Below are positions 1 to 6,762 of a stretch of 14,628 nucleotides of DNA, in pieces. Under the pieces are notes generated by a model. The model was not told the origin of the DNA and searched no databases. It was given only the letters and a program-made list of their open reading frames with translations. The stretch comes from an uncultured Clostridia bacterium (GTDB taxonomy: Bacteria > Bacillota > Clostridia > Christensenellales > Aristaeellaceae), in assembly GCA_944363005.1 (NCBI GenBank), contig CALVTV010000165.1, forward strand, positions 1-14,628, in the 5' to 3' direction. Numbering within the stretch: the stretch's first letter is position 1; each line of letters opens with the position of its first letter. The position numbers and the translations under genes were made by a program.

Positions 1-277
1 GAATGCCGTCATAGGGCCGCGTGGTGTCGCGGTTGTGTTGCGCATAGTGGGCCACAAAGTCATCCAGCACCTTTTTCGTCTTTACCGGCGGGTATCCTTC
101 AGGTACCGCGCGCTCAATCAGCAGCGCGATTCCGTTTCCCACAAACCTGCGCACCTCTTCCCGCGTGCGCAGCGGCAAACCGTTCATTTCAAGCGCCGCA
201 TTGGTGCTCGCCGCCAGATCATCCAGCGTGTTGAGCAGCGTTCCATCCAGGTCCCAAATGACCGCCCGTATCGCCAT
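1..277 (-). CDS. HAD-family phosphatase, phosphoglycolate phosphatase-like (3' part cut off by window edge)
   Basis: Only the first 92 codons are in the window. The N-terminus carries HAD motif I, WDLDGTLLNT, with the nucleophile Asp9 and the general acid/base Asp11. It is followed by an alpha-helical cap region (FVGNGIALLIERAVPEG) typical of the Gph/PGP-like HAD subfamily, which dephosphorylates small phosphorylated metabolites such as 2-phosphoglycolate in the cytoplasm. The ATG is supported by an AAAGGAG ribosome site about 9 nt upstream and by a good promoter (308-336). The missing C-terminal two thirds would hold motifs II-IV, so the substrate cannot be judged. The family call is firm and the phosphoglycolate specificity is only a guess. 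It diverges from the MATE gene and has no visible link to the sugar operon. Confidence 0.85.
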   Translation of the reverse strand, partial: MAIRAVIWDLDGTLLNTLDDLAASTNAALEMNGLPLRTREEVRRFVGNGIALLIERAVPEGYPPVKTKKVLDDFVAHYAQHNRDTTRPYDGI

Positions 278-307
278 GTTGTATCCTCTCCTTTGCATTG
301 CCCGTCT

Positions 308-336
308 ATTGTAGCGCAAGGCGTCACGCACGTCAA
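308..336 (-). promoter_or_regulatory. Sigma-70/A-type promoter of the HAD phosphatase gene
   Basis: Read on the minus strand, a TTGACG -35 box (331-336) and a TACAAT -10 box (308-313) are separated by exactly 17 nt. Each box matches the consensus at five of six positions. Transcription would start near 301, about 25 nt before the HAD start codon and just before its ribosome site. The -35 box lies only 4 nt from that of the divergent MATE promoter. Confidence 0.7.
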
Positions 337-340
337 ACCC

Positions 341-369
341 TTTTCAATCTCCGCCGCTTCTGCTATAAT
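341..369 (+). promoter_or_regulatory. Promoter of the MATE gene
   Basis: A perfect TATAAT -10 box (364-369) is preceded, with 17 nt spacing, by TTTTCA (341-346; four of six consensus positions). The predicted transcript start near 376 leaves a leader of about 27 nt containing the CAGGAG ribosome site. The promoter stands back to back with that of the HAD gene. Confidence 0.65.
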
Positions 370-402
370 GTGGAACTGATCACTACACAGGAGCATACTG
401 CC

Positions 403-1728
403 ATGACCATCGATCTTTCCCGCGGGCCCATCCGCAAAAACCTCATCCTGTTCAGCCTGCCGCTCATCGCAGGCAACCTGCTTCAACAGCTATACAACGT
501 CGTGGACACGCTCATCGTCGGCCGCTTTTTGGGCAATGTCGCCCTGGCCGCCGTCGGCAGCGCGTTTTCGCTGATGACGCTGCTCACCAGCCTGATTTTG
601 GGGCTGTGCATGGGAAGCGGCGTCGTCTTCAGCCAACTCTACGGCGAGGGCAACCCCGAGCGCATGAAATCTGCCATGGTCAACGCCTTCGGCCTGATTG
701 CCCTGTGCAGTCTCGTGCTGGAAGTCGCCGTCTACGCGCTGCTTCCCCGGCTGATTGCGCTGATGAACGTGCCCGCCGAGGCCGCGCCCGCGATGCGCGA
801 ATACCTGCTGGTCATCTTCAGCGGACTGGTTTTCACCTTCCTATATAATTATGCCGCAGCGGTCCTGCGGGCCGTGGGCAACTCCGCCGCGCCGCTGGCC
901 TTTTTGCTGCTTTCGACGCTGGTCAATATCGCGCTGGATCTGCTGTTCGTGCTCGGCCTGAACTGGGGCGTCGGCGGCGCTGCGCTGGCGACGGTGATCG
1001 CCCAGGGCGCCAGTGCGGTGGGCATCCTCGCCTATTGGGCAATCCGTGCCCGGGATCTGCTCCCGGCCCGCCGCCATATGCGTCTCAATCTCCCGCTCAT
1101 CCGCCGCGTCGCCGGGATCAGCGTGCTCACCAGCTTGCAGCAATCCATCATGAATTTCGGCATTCTGATGATTCAAAGCCTGGTCAACAGCTTCGGCATC
1201 GCAACCATGGCCGCCTTTGCCGCGGGCGTCAAAATCGATGCGTTCGCCTACGCTCCCGCCCAGGACTTCGGCAATGGATTTGCCACATTTGTCGCGCAGA
1301 ATACCGGCGCGGGCAATCCCGAGCGCGTTCGCCGTGGATTGCGGGAAGCGGCGCTGCTCAGCCTGAGTTTTTGCCTGATGGTGTCGGCGCTCGTGTTTGT
1401 CTTTGCCCGTCCGCTGCTCACGCTCTTTATCGATCCCGCTGAGACCGAAGTGCTCGCCATCGGCATGCGCTATCTGCGCGTGGAAGGCGTGTTTTACGTC
1501 GGCATCGGCCTGTTGTTTCTGCTCTATGCCACCTATCGCGGCCTGGAGCGCGCCGGCATGTCCGTCGTGCTGACGGTCATCTCCCTTGGCCTGCGCGTGC
1601 TGCTCGCCTATGCGTTTGCGCCCCGCTTTGGCACAACCGCCATCTGGTTGTCCATCCCCATCGGCTGGTTCATCGCGGACACCGTGGGCCTGCTGGGGCT
1701 GACCCGGGAACCCCGCATCCGCCCCTGA
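403..1728 (+). CDS. MATE-family multidrug/toxin efflux transporter
   Basis: A 441-residue polytopic membrane protein of the usual MATE length (about 440-460 residues, 12 transmembrane helices in two related halves). Family-typical stretches are the N-terminal SLPLIAGNLLQQLYNVVDT followed by IVGRFLG, the loop QLYGEGNPERMKSAM after helix 2, and in the second half VAQNTGAGNPERVRRGL, which mirrors it and shows the internal duplication. MATE pumps export cationic or aromatic compounds across the cytoplasmic membrane using a Na+ or H+ gradient; the substrate cannot be predicted here. The reading frame stays open upstream, but the ATG at 403 fits best: CAGGAG lies 9 nt upstream, a TATAAT promoter precedes it, and translation then begins with the family-typical short cytoplasmic N-terminus. 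No regulator gene adjoins it. The stop codon lies 3 nt from that of the convergent SRAP gene. Confidence 0.9.
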   Translation: MTIDLSRGPIRKNLILFSLPLIAGNLLQQLYNVVDTLIVGRFLGNVALAAVGSAFSLMTLLTSLILGLCMGSGVVFSQLYGEGNPERMKSAMVNAFGLIALCSLVLEVAVYALLPRLIALMNVPAEAAPAMREYLLVIFSGLVFTFLYNYAAAVLRAVGNSAAPLAFLLLSTLVNIALDLLFVLGLNWGVGGAALATVIAQGASAVGILAYWAIRARDLLPARRHMRLNLPLIRRVAGISVLTSLQQSIMNFGILMIQSLVNSFGIATMAAFAAGVKIDAFAYAPAQDFGNGFATFVAQNTGAGNPERVRRGLREAALLSLSFCLMVSALVFVFARPLLTLFIDPAETEVLAIGMRYLRVEGVFYVGIGLLFLLYATYRGLERAGMSVVLTVISLGLRVLLAYAFAPRFGTTAIWLSIPIGWFIADTVGLLGLTREPRIRP

Positions 1729-1731
1729 AGC

Positions 1732-2286
1732 TCAGGCCGCGCCAAACCGGACGGACAAGACCGCTTCGCGCAGCAACGCCTGTCCATCGCCGCGCGGGTC
1801 GATCCATTCCGCCATCGCTTCCCGGGGAAGGATGACCGGCATGCGCGGATGGATGAACGCGACATCCGGCGACGCATCCCGGGTAAGAATCACGAATTGC
1901 GCGCCCGTTTGCGTGAGCCGGTACAGACCGGCCATGTACATCAGCCCCTCGCACTGAAGCCGGATTGCATAGCGCACCCGCTCCCGTCCGCGCCGCTCCC
2001 ATTCATAATACCAACTCGCCGGGATCAGACACCGGCGTTTTTTCATGCTTTCCGCGAACATCGGCCGCTCGTAAGCCGTTTCGCTGCGCGCGTTGACCAC
2101 CAGCGATGCGCCGGTATACCCCCACCGCATGGGAAATACATCGGGCTTCAAGCGGCGGTTGTTCGCAATGACCGCTGCCATGTCCGTCGGCGCAACATCG
2201 CCGGAGGCGACGTCCGCCTCAGCGCGCTTCCCGTCCAGCGCGGCGTGCAGCTCTTCGTCAAGCAACAGCCTGTAGCGCCTACACAC
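1732..2286 (-). CDS. SRAP-family protein (YedK/HMCES-like; abasic-site DNA-protein crosslink, SOS response-associated)
   Basis: The 184-residue product has the SRAP active site in order: Cys2 directly after the initiator Met, Asn65 in VVNARSET, Glu95 in WYYEW and His146 in IHPRMPVIL. In this family the N-terminal Cys, exposed after Met removal, forms a stable thiazolidine crosslink with abasic sites in single-stranded DNA and so protects them. The requirement for Cys at position 2 fixes the start at the GTG (complement of 2284-2286), and an AAGGGGGA ribosome site sits upstream. It is shorter than E. coli YedK (about 222 residues), but the core residues are all present. The gene begins inside the last codons of the upstream kinase gene (8-nt overlap), so the two are co-transcribed and probably translationally coupled, although no functional link is evident. 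No LexA box was recognised. Confidence 0.9.
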   Translation of the reverse strand: MCRRYRLLLDEELHAALDGKRAEADVASGDVAPTDMAAVIANNRRLKPDVFPMRWGYTGASLVVNARSETAYERPMFAESMKKRRCLIPASWYYEWERRGRERVRYAIRLQCEGLMYMAGLYRLTQTGAQFVILTRDASPDVAFIHPRMPVILPREAMAEWIDPRGDGQALLREAVLSVRFGAA

Positions 2287-3232
2287 GCAGCATTCCCCCT
2301 TCCAAGAGCGGCACCAGCTTCACCCGCGGGCAAATCGCCTCAACCGCCGCCCGGTCTGCCGCCTGCGTCCCGTCGCTCATGGCGTTCGCCGTGCCCGTTG
2401 CCACCGCCAGGCGCATCGCCTGTTCCGGCGTCATGCCGCGGTCCATCGCCAGCGCCAACGCCGCCACGACGCTGTCCCCCGCGCCGACTGTACTGGCGAC
2501 ACGGATCGGGATCCCCGGCGCGTAAACGGCCCCGTCTTGCCGAACAAACAGCATGCCCTGTGCCCCCATGCTCACCACCACGTTCGCAATCCTCCGGTTG
2601 CACAGCGCCTGCGCCGCGTCCAATTTCGCTTTCATGTCCGCGAGCGGCCTGCCCGCCCATCCGGAAAGCTCCTTTGCGTTGGGCTTGACCAGATCCGGGC
2701 CAGCCTGGGCCCCCGCAGCAAACGCCTTGCCGTCCGCGTCCAGGAACACCCGCGCACCCGCTGCCTTGCAAGCCGTGATCCACTGCCCGTACGTGTCCTT
2801 CGGCAGTCCCTCTGGCAGACTGCCGGCCAAAACCACGATGTCCCCGGGGACAAGGCGCCCCAGCAACCGGCGCAGAAGCTGCTGCGCTACATCGCTTTCC
2901 ACCCGCGGGCCGGGTTCATTGAGGTCGGTGTTCTGCCCCAGAACCGGATCGACGATCTTGATGTTGGTTCGCGTCTCAGCTGAAATGGCGATGACATCCA
3001 TTGCAATCCCCATAGCTTCCAGCGATTCCCGAATCGCGTTCCCCGTTTGGCCCCCCAGCAGCCCCATGGCGACACTCGTACCGCCCATTCGGGCGATGAC
3101 CTTGGAGACATTGATGCCTTTTCCGCCCGGGTCCGTGCGCACAGACCGGATGCGGTTGACCGCATCCACAGCAAACCGCTCGACGACCACCGTCTTGTCC
3201 AGCGCCGGGTTCAGCGTCACCGTGTAGATCAT
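2279..3232 (-). CDS. PfkB-family sugar kinase, 1-phosphofructokinase / tagatose-6-phosphate kinase type (FruK/LacC)
   Basis: The 317-residue protein begins IYTVTLNPALDKT, the hallmark of the 1-phosphofructokinase family. It continues with PGGKGINVS (residues 35-43), TDLNEPGP (102-109, sugar-phosphate contact region), LAGSLPEG (135-142), KPNAKEL (183-189) and the ATP/anion-hole signature STVGAGDS (247-254), with Asp253 as the catalytic base. Members phosphorylate fructose 1-phosphate or tagatose 6-phosphate with ATP to the bisphosphate. No fructose PTS, aldolase or isomerase gene adjoins it, so FruK and LacC activity cannot be separated. Lying divergent from an alpha-galactoside operon makes a role in galactose disposal via tagatose-6-P conceivable, but this is inference. 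An open frame extends 19 codons upstream; the ATG at 3232 is preferred because AAGGAGG precedes it and the family N-terminus begins exactly there. Confidence 0.88.
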   Translation of the reverse strand: MIYTVTLNPALDKTVVVERFAVDAVNRIRSVRTDPGGKGINVSKVIARMGGTSVAMGLLGGQTGNAIRESLEAMGIAMDVIAISAETRTNIKIVDPVLGQNTDLNEPGPRVESDVAQQLLRRLLGRLVPGDIVVLAGSLPEGLPKDTYGQWITACKAAGARVFLDADGKAFAAGAQAGPDLVKPNAKELSGWAGRPLADMKAKLDAAQALCNRRIANVVVSMGAQGMLFVRQDGAVYAPGIPIRVASTVGAGDSVVAALALAMDRGMTPEQAMRLAVATGTANAMSDGTQAADRAAVEAICPRVKLVPLLEGGMLRV

Positions 3233-3260
3233 CTTTTCGCCTCCTTGAACTGTTGCCCCG

Positions 3261-3289
3261 ATTGTATCAGCAAATGGCCGGGGCGTCAA
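3261..3289 (-). promoter_or_regulatory. Promoter of the sugar kinase-SRAP pair
   Basis: On the minus strand, TTGACG (3284-3289) and TACAAT (3261-3266) are 17 nt apart, and the -10 box is extended by an upstream TG. The predicted start near 3254 gives a leader of about 22 nt carrying AAGGAGG. Box sequences and spacing are the same as in the HAD promoter. Confidence 0.75.
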
Positions 3290-3435
3290 CGTCCGTTTTG
3301 CTTACGGCTGCTTCCTTTCTCGATTTTAGGCCGTCCGTCATACAACAATCGTGTCAAAAAGGTTTTTCTATGGGAAAAAAGGAGAATGTTGCCTGCATTG
3401 ATGCCATCAGGACATATTTTCAAGACTTTTTCCCA

Positions 3436-3464
3436 TGTACATTCCCGGAAAACGACTATAGAAT
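3436..3464 (+). promoter_or_regulatory. Candidate promoter of the alpha-galactoside operon
   Basis: TGTACA (3436-3441, four of six -35 positions) and TAGAAT (3459-3464, five of six -10 positions) are 17 nt apart, giving a leader of about 50 nt before the binding-protein gene. The -35 box is weak, as expected for a promoter needing an AraC-type activator. A cre-like sequence (GGAAAACGACTATA, 3447-3460) overlaps the spacer and -10 box but deviates from the CcpA consensus at about three positions. Further upstream, TTTTTC (3363-3368) and GAAAAA (3374-3379) form a small inverted repeat of unknown role. The rest of the 230-nt gap between the two divergent genes shows no other clear signal. Confidence 0.4.
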
Positions 3465-3519
3465 AAGTACAAAGATTCACCCGATGATTTGTGAGTCAAA
3501 TTCAAAGGAGGTCCTCACA

Positions 3520-4815
3520 ATGAGAAAAATCATCCAAATTCTGGCAGCCGTTCTTGTGCTTGCGACGCTGTGCATCGGGCTGTCTGCCTCGGCTCTGGCG
3601 GCGGATTCCACCGCGCCGCTGGAAGTGGTCATCTGGGACAACAACCAGCAGGCCGGCCTTCAGGCCATCTGTGATCTGTTTACGGAAGAGACGGGCATCC
3701 CCGTGCAGGTCGTCGTCAAGTCCTGGGACGCATACTGGACGCTGCTTGAAGCCGGCGCCATGGGCGGCGACATGCCGGACGTGTTCTGGATGCACTCCAA
3801 CAATTCGCAGATGTACATGGCGTATGACATGCTGCTGGATCTGACGGACTACATCGCCGCCAGCGAAGTCGTGCAGGTGGAAAACTACATGCCCGAAATC
3901 TGGGAACTGTACACCTACAACGACCGCTACTACGGACTGCCCAAGGATTACGACACCATCGCGCTCTGGTACAACAAGACGATGTTCGACGAAGCCGGCC
4001 TGGCCTACCCGGACGCCACCTGGACGTACGAAGATCTTCTGAACGCGGCCAAGGCGCTCACCAAGGAGGACGGCTCTCAGTACGGCTTTGCGCTCAACCC
4101 CTCCAACGATCAGGATACCTATTATAACTTCGTCTATGCCATGGGCGGCTCCATCGTCACGGAGGACCGCAAGTCCGGCTACGACGATCCGAACACCATC
4201 CGCGCCATGCAGTACGTGGGCGAGCTGCTCTCCTACTGCCCGCCCAATACCGTGATGAGCGAAACCGGCACGGACGTGCTGGCCAAGTCCGGCCAGGTTG
4301 CCATGATCACCCAGGGTTCCTGGATGGTGGCGGACTTCAAGCAGAACGAATACATGGCCGAGAATTTTGACGTGGCCATCCTCCCCTACGACTCCGTGAC
4401 CGGCAACCGCGCCTCCATCTGCAACGGCCTCGGCTGGGCGGCTTCGGCCTTCACGGACCGTCCGAATGATTGCTGGGCGCTCATCGAGTGGTTTGGTTCC
4501 AAGGAAATGCAGACCATGCAGGCCGAGCTCGGCGTAACGATGTCCGCCTACAACGGCACGTCCGACCAGTGGGTGAACTGCGCCGAAGGCATTTTTGACC
4601 TGACGCCCTACCTGCAGGTAGCCTCCGAAGAGAAGACCGGCGACGGCAACAACATGCTGGTTCTGCGCCCCTACACCTTCAATTCCACGCAGTGGCAGAG
4701 CGCCGCGCAGCAGGCGTTTGTCGCCGCCTGGGCAGACCCCTCCAAGATGGAAGAAGTTTGCCTGAGCTTTGCGGCTACGATGAACAACCTGATCGCTCAG
4801 GAAGTCATGCCCTGA
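3520..4815 (+). CDS. ABC transporter sugar-binding protein (family 1 extracellular solute-binding protein)
   Basis: A 431-residue exported protein with a Sec signal peptide: positive MRK start, hydrophobic stretch to about residue 23, then a type I signal peptidase site at ALA-AD (about 27/28). The mature part has features of carbohydrate-binding SBPs: VVIWDNN strand 1, a MPDVFWMHSNN segment in lobe 1, GLPKDYDTIALWYNK at the hinge, TWTYEDLLNAAKALT, and GQVAMITQGSWM. It should deliver the oligosaccharide to the two permeases downstream. The start is set by a perfect AAAGGAGGT seven nt before the ATG. No lipobox is present: the only Cys in the signal region (Cys18) is preceded by ATL, so the protein is not an obvious lipoprotein. 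It is first in the operon and is followed by stable hairpins that could raise its yield relative to the permeases. Raffinose-type substrates are inferred from the enzymes encoded downstream. Confidence 0.9.
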   Translation: MRKIIQILAAVLVLATLCIGLSASALAADSTAPLEVVIWDNNQQAGLQAICDLFTEETGIPVQVVVKSWDAYWTLLEAGAMGGDMPDVFWMHSNNSQMYMAYDMLLDLTDYIAASEVVQVENYMPEIWELYTYNDRYYGLPKDYDTIALWYNKTMFDEAGLAYPDATWTYEDLLNAAKALTKEDGSQYGFALNPSNDQDTYYNFVYAMGGSIVTEDRKSGYDDPNTIRAMQYVGELLSYCPPNTVMSETGTDVLAKSGQVAMITQGSWMVADFKQNEYMAENFDVAILPYDSVTGNRASICNGLGWAASAFTDRPNDCWALIEWFGSKEMQTMQAELGVTMSAYNGTSDQWVNCAEGIFDLTPYLQVASEEKTGDGNNMLVLRPYTFNSTQWQSAAQQAFVAAWADPSKMEEVCLSFAATMNNLIAQEVMP

Positions 4816-4836
4816 TCAGGGGAAACACCTCTTCTT

Positions 4837-4869
4837 GACGAAAGGGCGATCGCGCGTCGCCCTTTCGTC
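4837..4869 (+). promoter_or_regulatory. Strong intercistronic hairpin after the binding-protein gene
   Basis: A perfect 13-bp inverted repeat, GACGAAAGGGCGA (4837-4849) and TCGCCCTTTCGTC (4857-4869), encloses a 7-nt loop. No U-run follows (CCTTGTG), so it is not a classical terminator. It probably protects the binding-protein mRNA from 3' decay or partly attenuates transcription into the permease genes. High binding-protein to permease ratios set by such elements are known for other ABC sugar operons, such as malE-malF. Confidence 0.65.
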
Positions 4870-4883
4870 CCTTGTGTTTGGCC

Positions 4884-4908
4884 CCGTTCAGCGCAAGCGC
4901 GCTGACGG
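4884..4908 (+). promoter_or_regulatory. Second intercistronic hairpin before the permease genes
   Basis: TCAGCGC (4888-4894) pairs with GCGCTGA (4899-4905) around an AAGC loop. Across one bulged T, CCG (4884-4886) pairs with CGG (4906-4908), giving a 10-bp GC-rich stem. It lies 15 nt after the preceding hairpin and about 40 nt before the permease start codon, and has no U-tract. Confidence 0.5.
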
Positions 4909-4947
4909 ATGACGAATTCAAATCCCAAATGAAAGCGAGAAGATATC

Positions 4948-5856
4948 ATGGCAACAAAATCGATTGGGCGAAAGCCAAAGATGTCGCCCTGGGATAAGAG
5001 CCAATTGATCTGGGGATGGATTTTCATTGCGCCGACGATGCTGGGCCTGCTCATCCTCAACTTCTACCCCATCGTGGATACAGCCATCCAGTCCTTCTAT
5101 CGGACCATGCCGTTTAACCGCGGCAACGTGTTTGTGGGCTTTGAGAACTATATCAACATGATCGCTGATGCCGAAGTATGGCAGTCGCTGATCAACACGT
5201 TCAAGTACGCGATCATCGAGGTGCCCTTCTCCATCGCCATCGCGCTGGTGCTGGCCGTGTTCCTCAACCGCAAAATCCGCTTCCGTAGCGGATACCGCAC
5301 CATCTTCTTCCTGCCGATGATTGCGGCCCCGGCAGCCGTGGCCATGGTTTGGCGCTGGCTGTACAACTCGCAGTTCAGCCTGATCAACAACGCATTCGGG
5401 CTGCATGTGGACTGGATTTCCGATCCGAACATCGCCTGGATCAGCGTGGGCATCATCGGCGTCTGGTCGATTCTGGGCTATAACATGGTGCTCTTCCTCT
5501 CCGGTCTTCAGGAGATCCCCGGCGATTACTACGAAGCGGCGGACATCGACGGCGCCAACGGCTTTGTCCAGTTCTTCCATATCACCCTCCCGCTGCTGAG
5601 CAGAACGATCTATTTCGTGCTGGTCACCCGCGTCATCGGCGCCCTCCAGCTCTTCGATCTGATTTACATGATCATGGACGGCACCAACCCCGCGCTGCCC
5701 AAGACGCAGTCCATCGTCTTCCTGTTCTACAAGTATTCCTTCCAGAACAACCAGAAGGGATATGGCGCGGCGATCGTCATCCTGCTGCTTGCGGTCACGA
5801 TGATCATCACGCTGTTGCAGAACCTGTTCCAGAAAAAATGGGTCAACCAAGACTGA
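4948..5856 (+). CDS. ABC sugar transporter permease, MalF/UgpA/MsmF type
   Basis: The 302-residue membrane protein has about six transmembrane segments (roughly residues 20-42, 84-106, 117-137, 163-185, 218-243, 272-293). The cytoplasmic EAA loop, EAADIDGANGFVQFFHITL (about 196-214), is where the ATPase subunit docks. The N-terminal WGWIFIAPTMLGLLILNFYP is typical of the first permease (MalF-like) of CUT1 oligosaccharide importers. It should pair with the next gene product to form the channel. The chosen ATG has only a weak ribosome site (GCGAGAAG), unlike all its neighbours, so poor translation relative to the binding protein is possible. A start at the downstream ATG (codon 12) would lose only a charged tail. 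Confidence 0.93.
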   Translation: MATKSIGRKPKMSPWDKSQLIWGWIFIAPTMLGLLILNFYPIVDTAIQSFYRTMPFNRGNVFVGFENYINMIADAEVWQSLINTFKYAIIEVPFSIAIALVLAVFLNRKIRFRSGYRTIFFLPMIAAPAAVAMVWRWLYNSQFSLINNAFGLHVDWISDPNIAWISVGIIGVWSILGYNMVLFLSGLQEIPGDYYEAADIDGANGFVQFFHITLPLLSRTIYFVLVTRVIGALQLFDLIYMIMDGTNPALPKTQSIVFLFYKYSFQNNQKGYGAAIVILLLAVTMIITLLQNLFQKKWVNQD

Positions 5857-5868
5857 GAAAGGCGGCAC

Positions 5869-6711
5869 ATGAAGATGGGATATGAAGCGAAAAAGAGACT
5901 CACGCAAGCCGTGATTCATCTGATCCTGATCATCGTTTCCTTCGTGATGGTCGTTCCTTTCCTCTGGATGGCGCTCACGGCGTTCAAAACCGTCGGCGAA
6001 TCCACGTCGGTCAGCCCGTTTGTGATCTTCCCGTCCAAGTGGATCACGGATAACTTCGTGACGGTCTGGAAGAACATGGACTTCTTCGTGCTCTATATGA
6101 ACACGCTGTTGCTGATCTTCTTCCGCGTTGTGGCGGCCTGCCTGACGGCAACCATGGCCGGTTACGCCTTTGCCCGCCTGAAATTCAAGGGGCGCGACCT
6201 CATGTTCTCTCTGGTGCTGTTCCAGATGATGATTCCCTCCCAGATTTTCATCATTCCGCAGTACTTGATGATCTCCCGGATGGGCATGACCAACACGATT
6301 TTCGCGCTCGTGTTTCCGGGCCTGGTGACGGCGTTTGGCACCTTCCTGCTCAAAACCGCCTATCAGGGACTGCCCAACTCGCTGGAAGAAGCCGCGCGAA
6401 TCGACGGCTGCTCGATCTTCCAGACCTTCCTGCGCATCATGATGCCGCTGACGCGCTCCTCGATGGTCGCGCTGGGTATCTTCACGGCCGTCTTTGCCTA
6501 TAAGGACATGATGTGGCCGCTGGTCGTCAACTCCAGCGCCTCCAAGATGCCGCTCTCCGCGGCGCTGGCCACCATGCAGGGTCAGTACACCTCCAATTAC
6601 CCGCAGCTGATGGCCGCCGCGCTGATCGCCTGCGTGCCGATGATCGTCATCTATCTGATCTTCCAGAAGCAGTTCATCGAAGGCATTGCCACCTCCGGCG
6701 GCAAGCTGTAA
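5869..6711 (+). CDS. ABC sugar transporter permease, MalG/UgpE/MsmG type
   Basis: The 280-residue second permease has six predicted helices (about 13-35, 75-100, 108-128, 142-162, 197-217, 245-266). Its EAA loop, EEAARIDGCSIFQTFLRIM, is at about 173-191. The order MVVPFLWMALTAFKT near the N-terminus and a C-terminus ending FIEGIATSGGKL are characteristic of MalG-type subunits of CUT1 importers. GAAAGGCGG lies 6 nt before the ATG, and only 12 nt separate it from the preceding permease gene, so the two are co-translated. No ATP-binding subunit gene follows. The importer presumably uses a shared MsmX/UgpC-like ATPase encoded elsewhere, as documented for Bacillus subtilis sugar importers. Confidence 0.93.
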   Translation: MKMGYEAKKRLTQAVIHLILIIVSFVMVVPFLWMALTAFKTVGESTSVSPFVIFPSKWITDNFVTVWKNMDFFVLYMNTLLLIFFRVVAACLTATMAGYAFARLKFKGRDLMFSLVLFQMMIPSQIFIIPQYLMISRMGMTNTIFALVFPGLVTAFGTFLLKTAYQGLPNSLEEAARIDGCSIFQTFLRIMMPLTRSSMVALGIFTAVFAYKDMMWPLVVNSSASKMPLSAALATMQGQYTSNYPQLMAAALIACVPMIVIYLIFQKQFIEGIATSGGKL

Positions 6712-6729
6712 TTCCCGCATTTTTGAATG

Positions 6730-6762
6730 CCGGCACACCGGACATGTCGGTGTGCCGGTTTT
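6730..6762 (+). terminator. Terminator-like hairpin inside the operon, after the second permease gene
   Basis: An 11-bp perfect stem, CCGGCACACCG (6730-6740) and CGGTGTGCCGG (6748-6758), with a 7-nt loop is followed directly by TTTT and then CCGC. The stem is strong but the U-tract is short, so partial termination is more likely than a full stop. Downstream genes clearly belong to the same pathway. It lies 8 nt before the AAGGAG site of the next gene. Confidence 0.6.

Noticed and set aside
1849..2688. A 279-codon plus-strand frame over the SRAP and kinase genes
   Set aside because: Pro/Arg/Ser-rich nonsense translation spanning two well-supported genes on the other strand.
3386..3466. A 26-codon possible leader peptide (MLPALMPSGHIF...) before the operon
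   Set aside because: The AGGAG lies only 1-2 nt from its ATG, and the predicted operon promoter starts downstream of it.
3369..3519. An upstream in-frame extension of the binding protein beginning MGKKENVACID
   Set aside because: It would bury the signal peptide and lacks a spaced ribosome site, whereas the ATG at 3520 has a perfect AAAGGAGGT.
4837..4869. Calling the 13-bp hairpin a full rho-independent terminator
   Set aside because: No U-tract follows, and the permease genes downstream need the same transcript.
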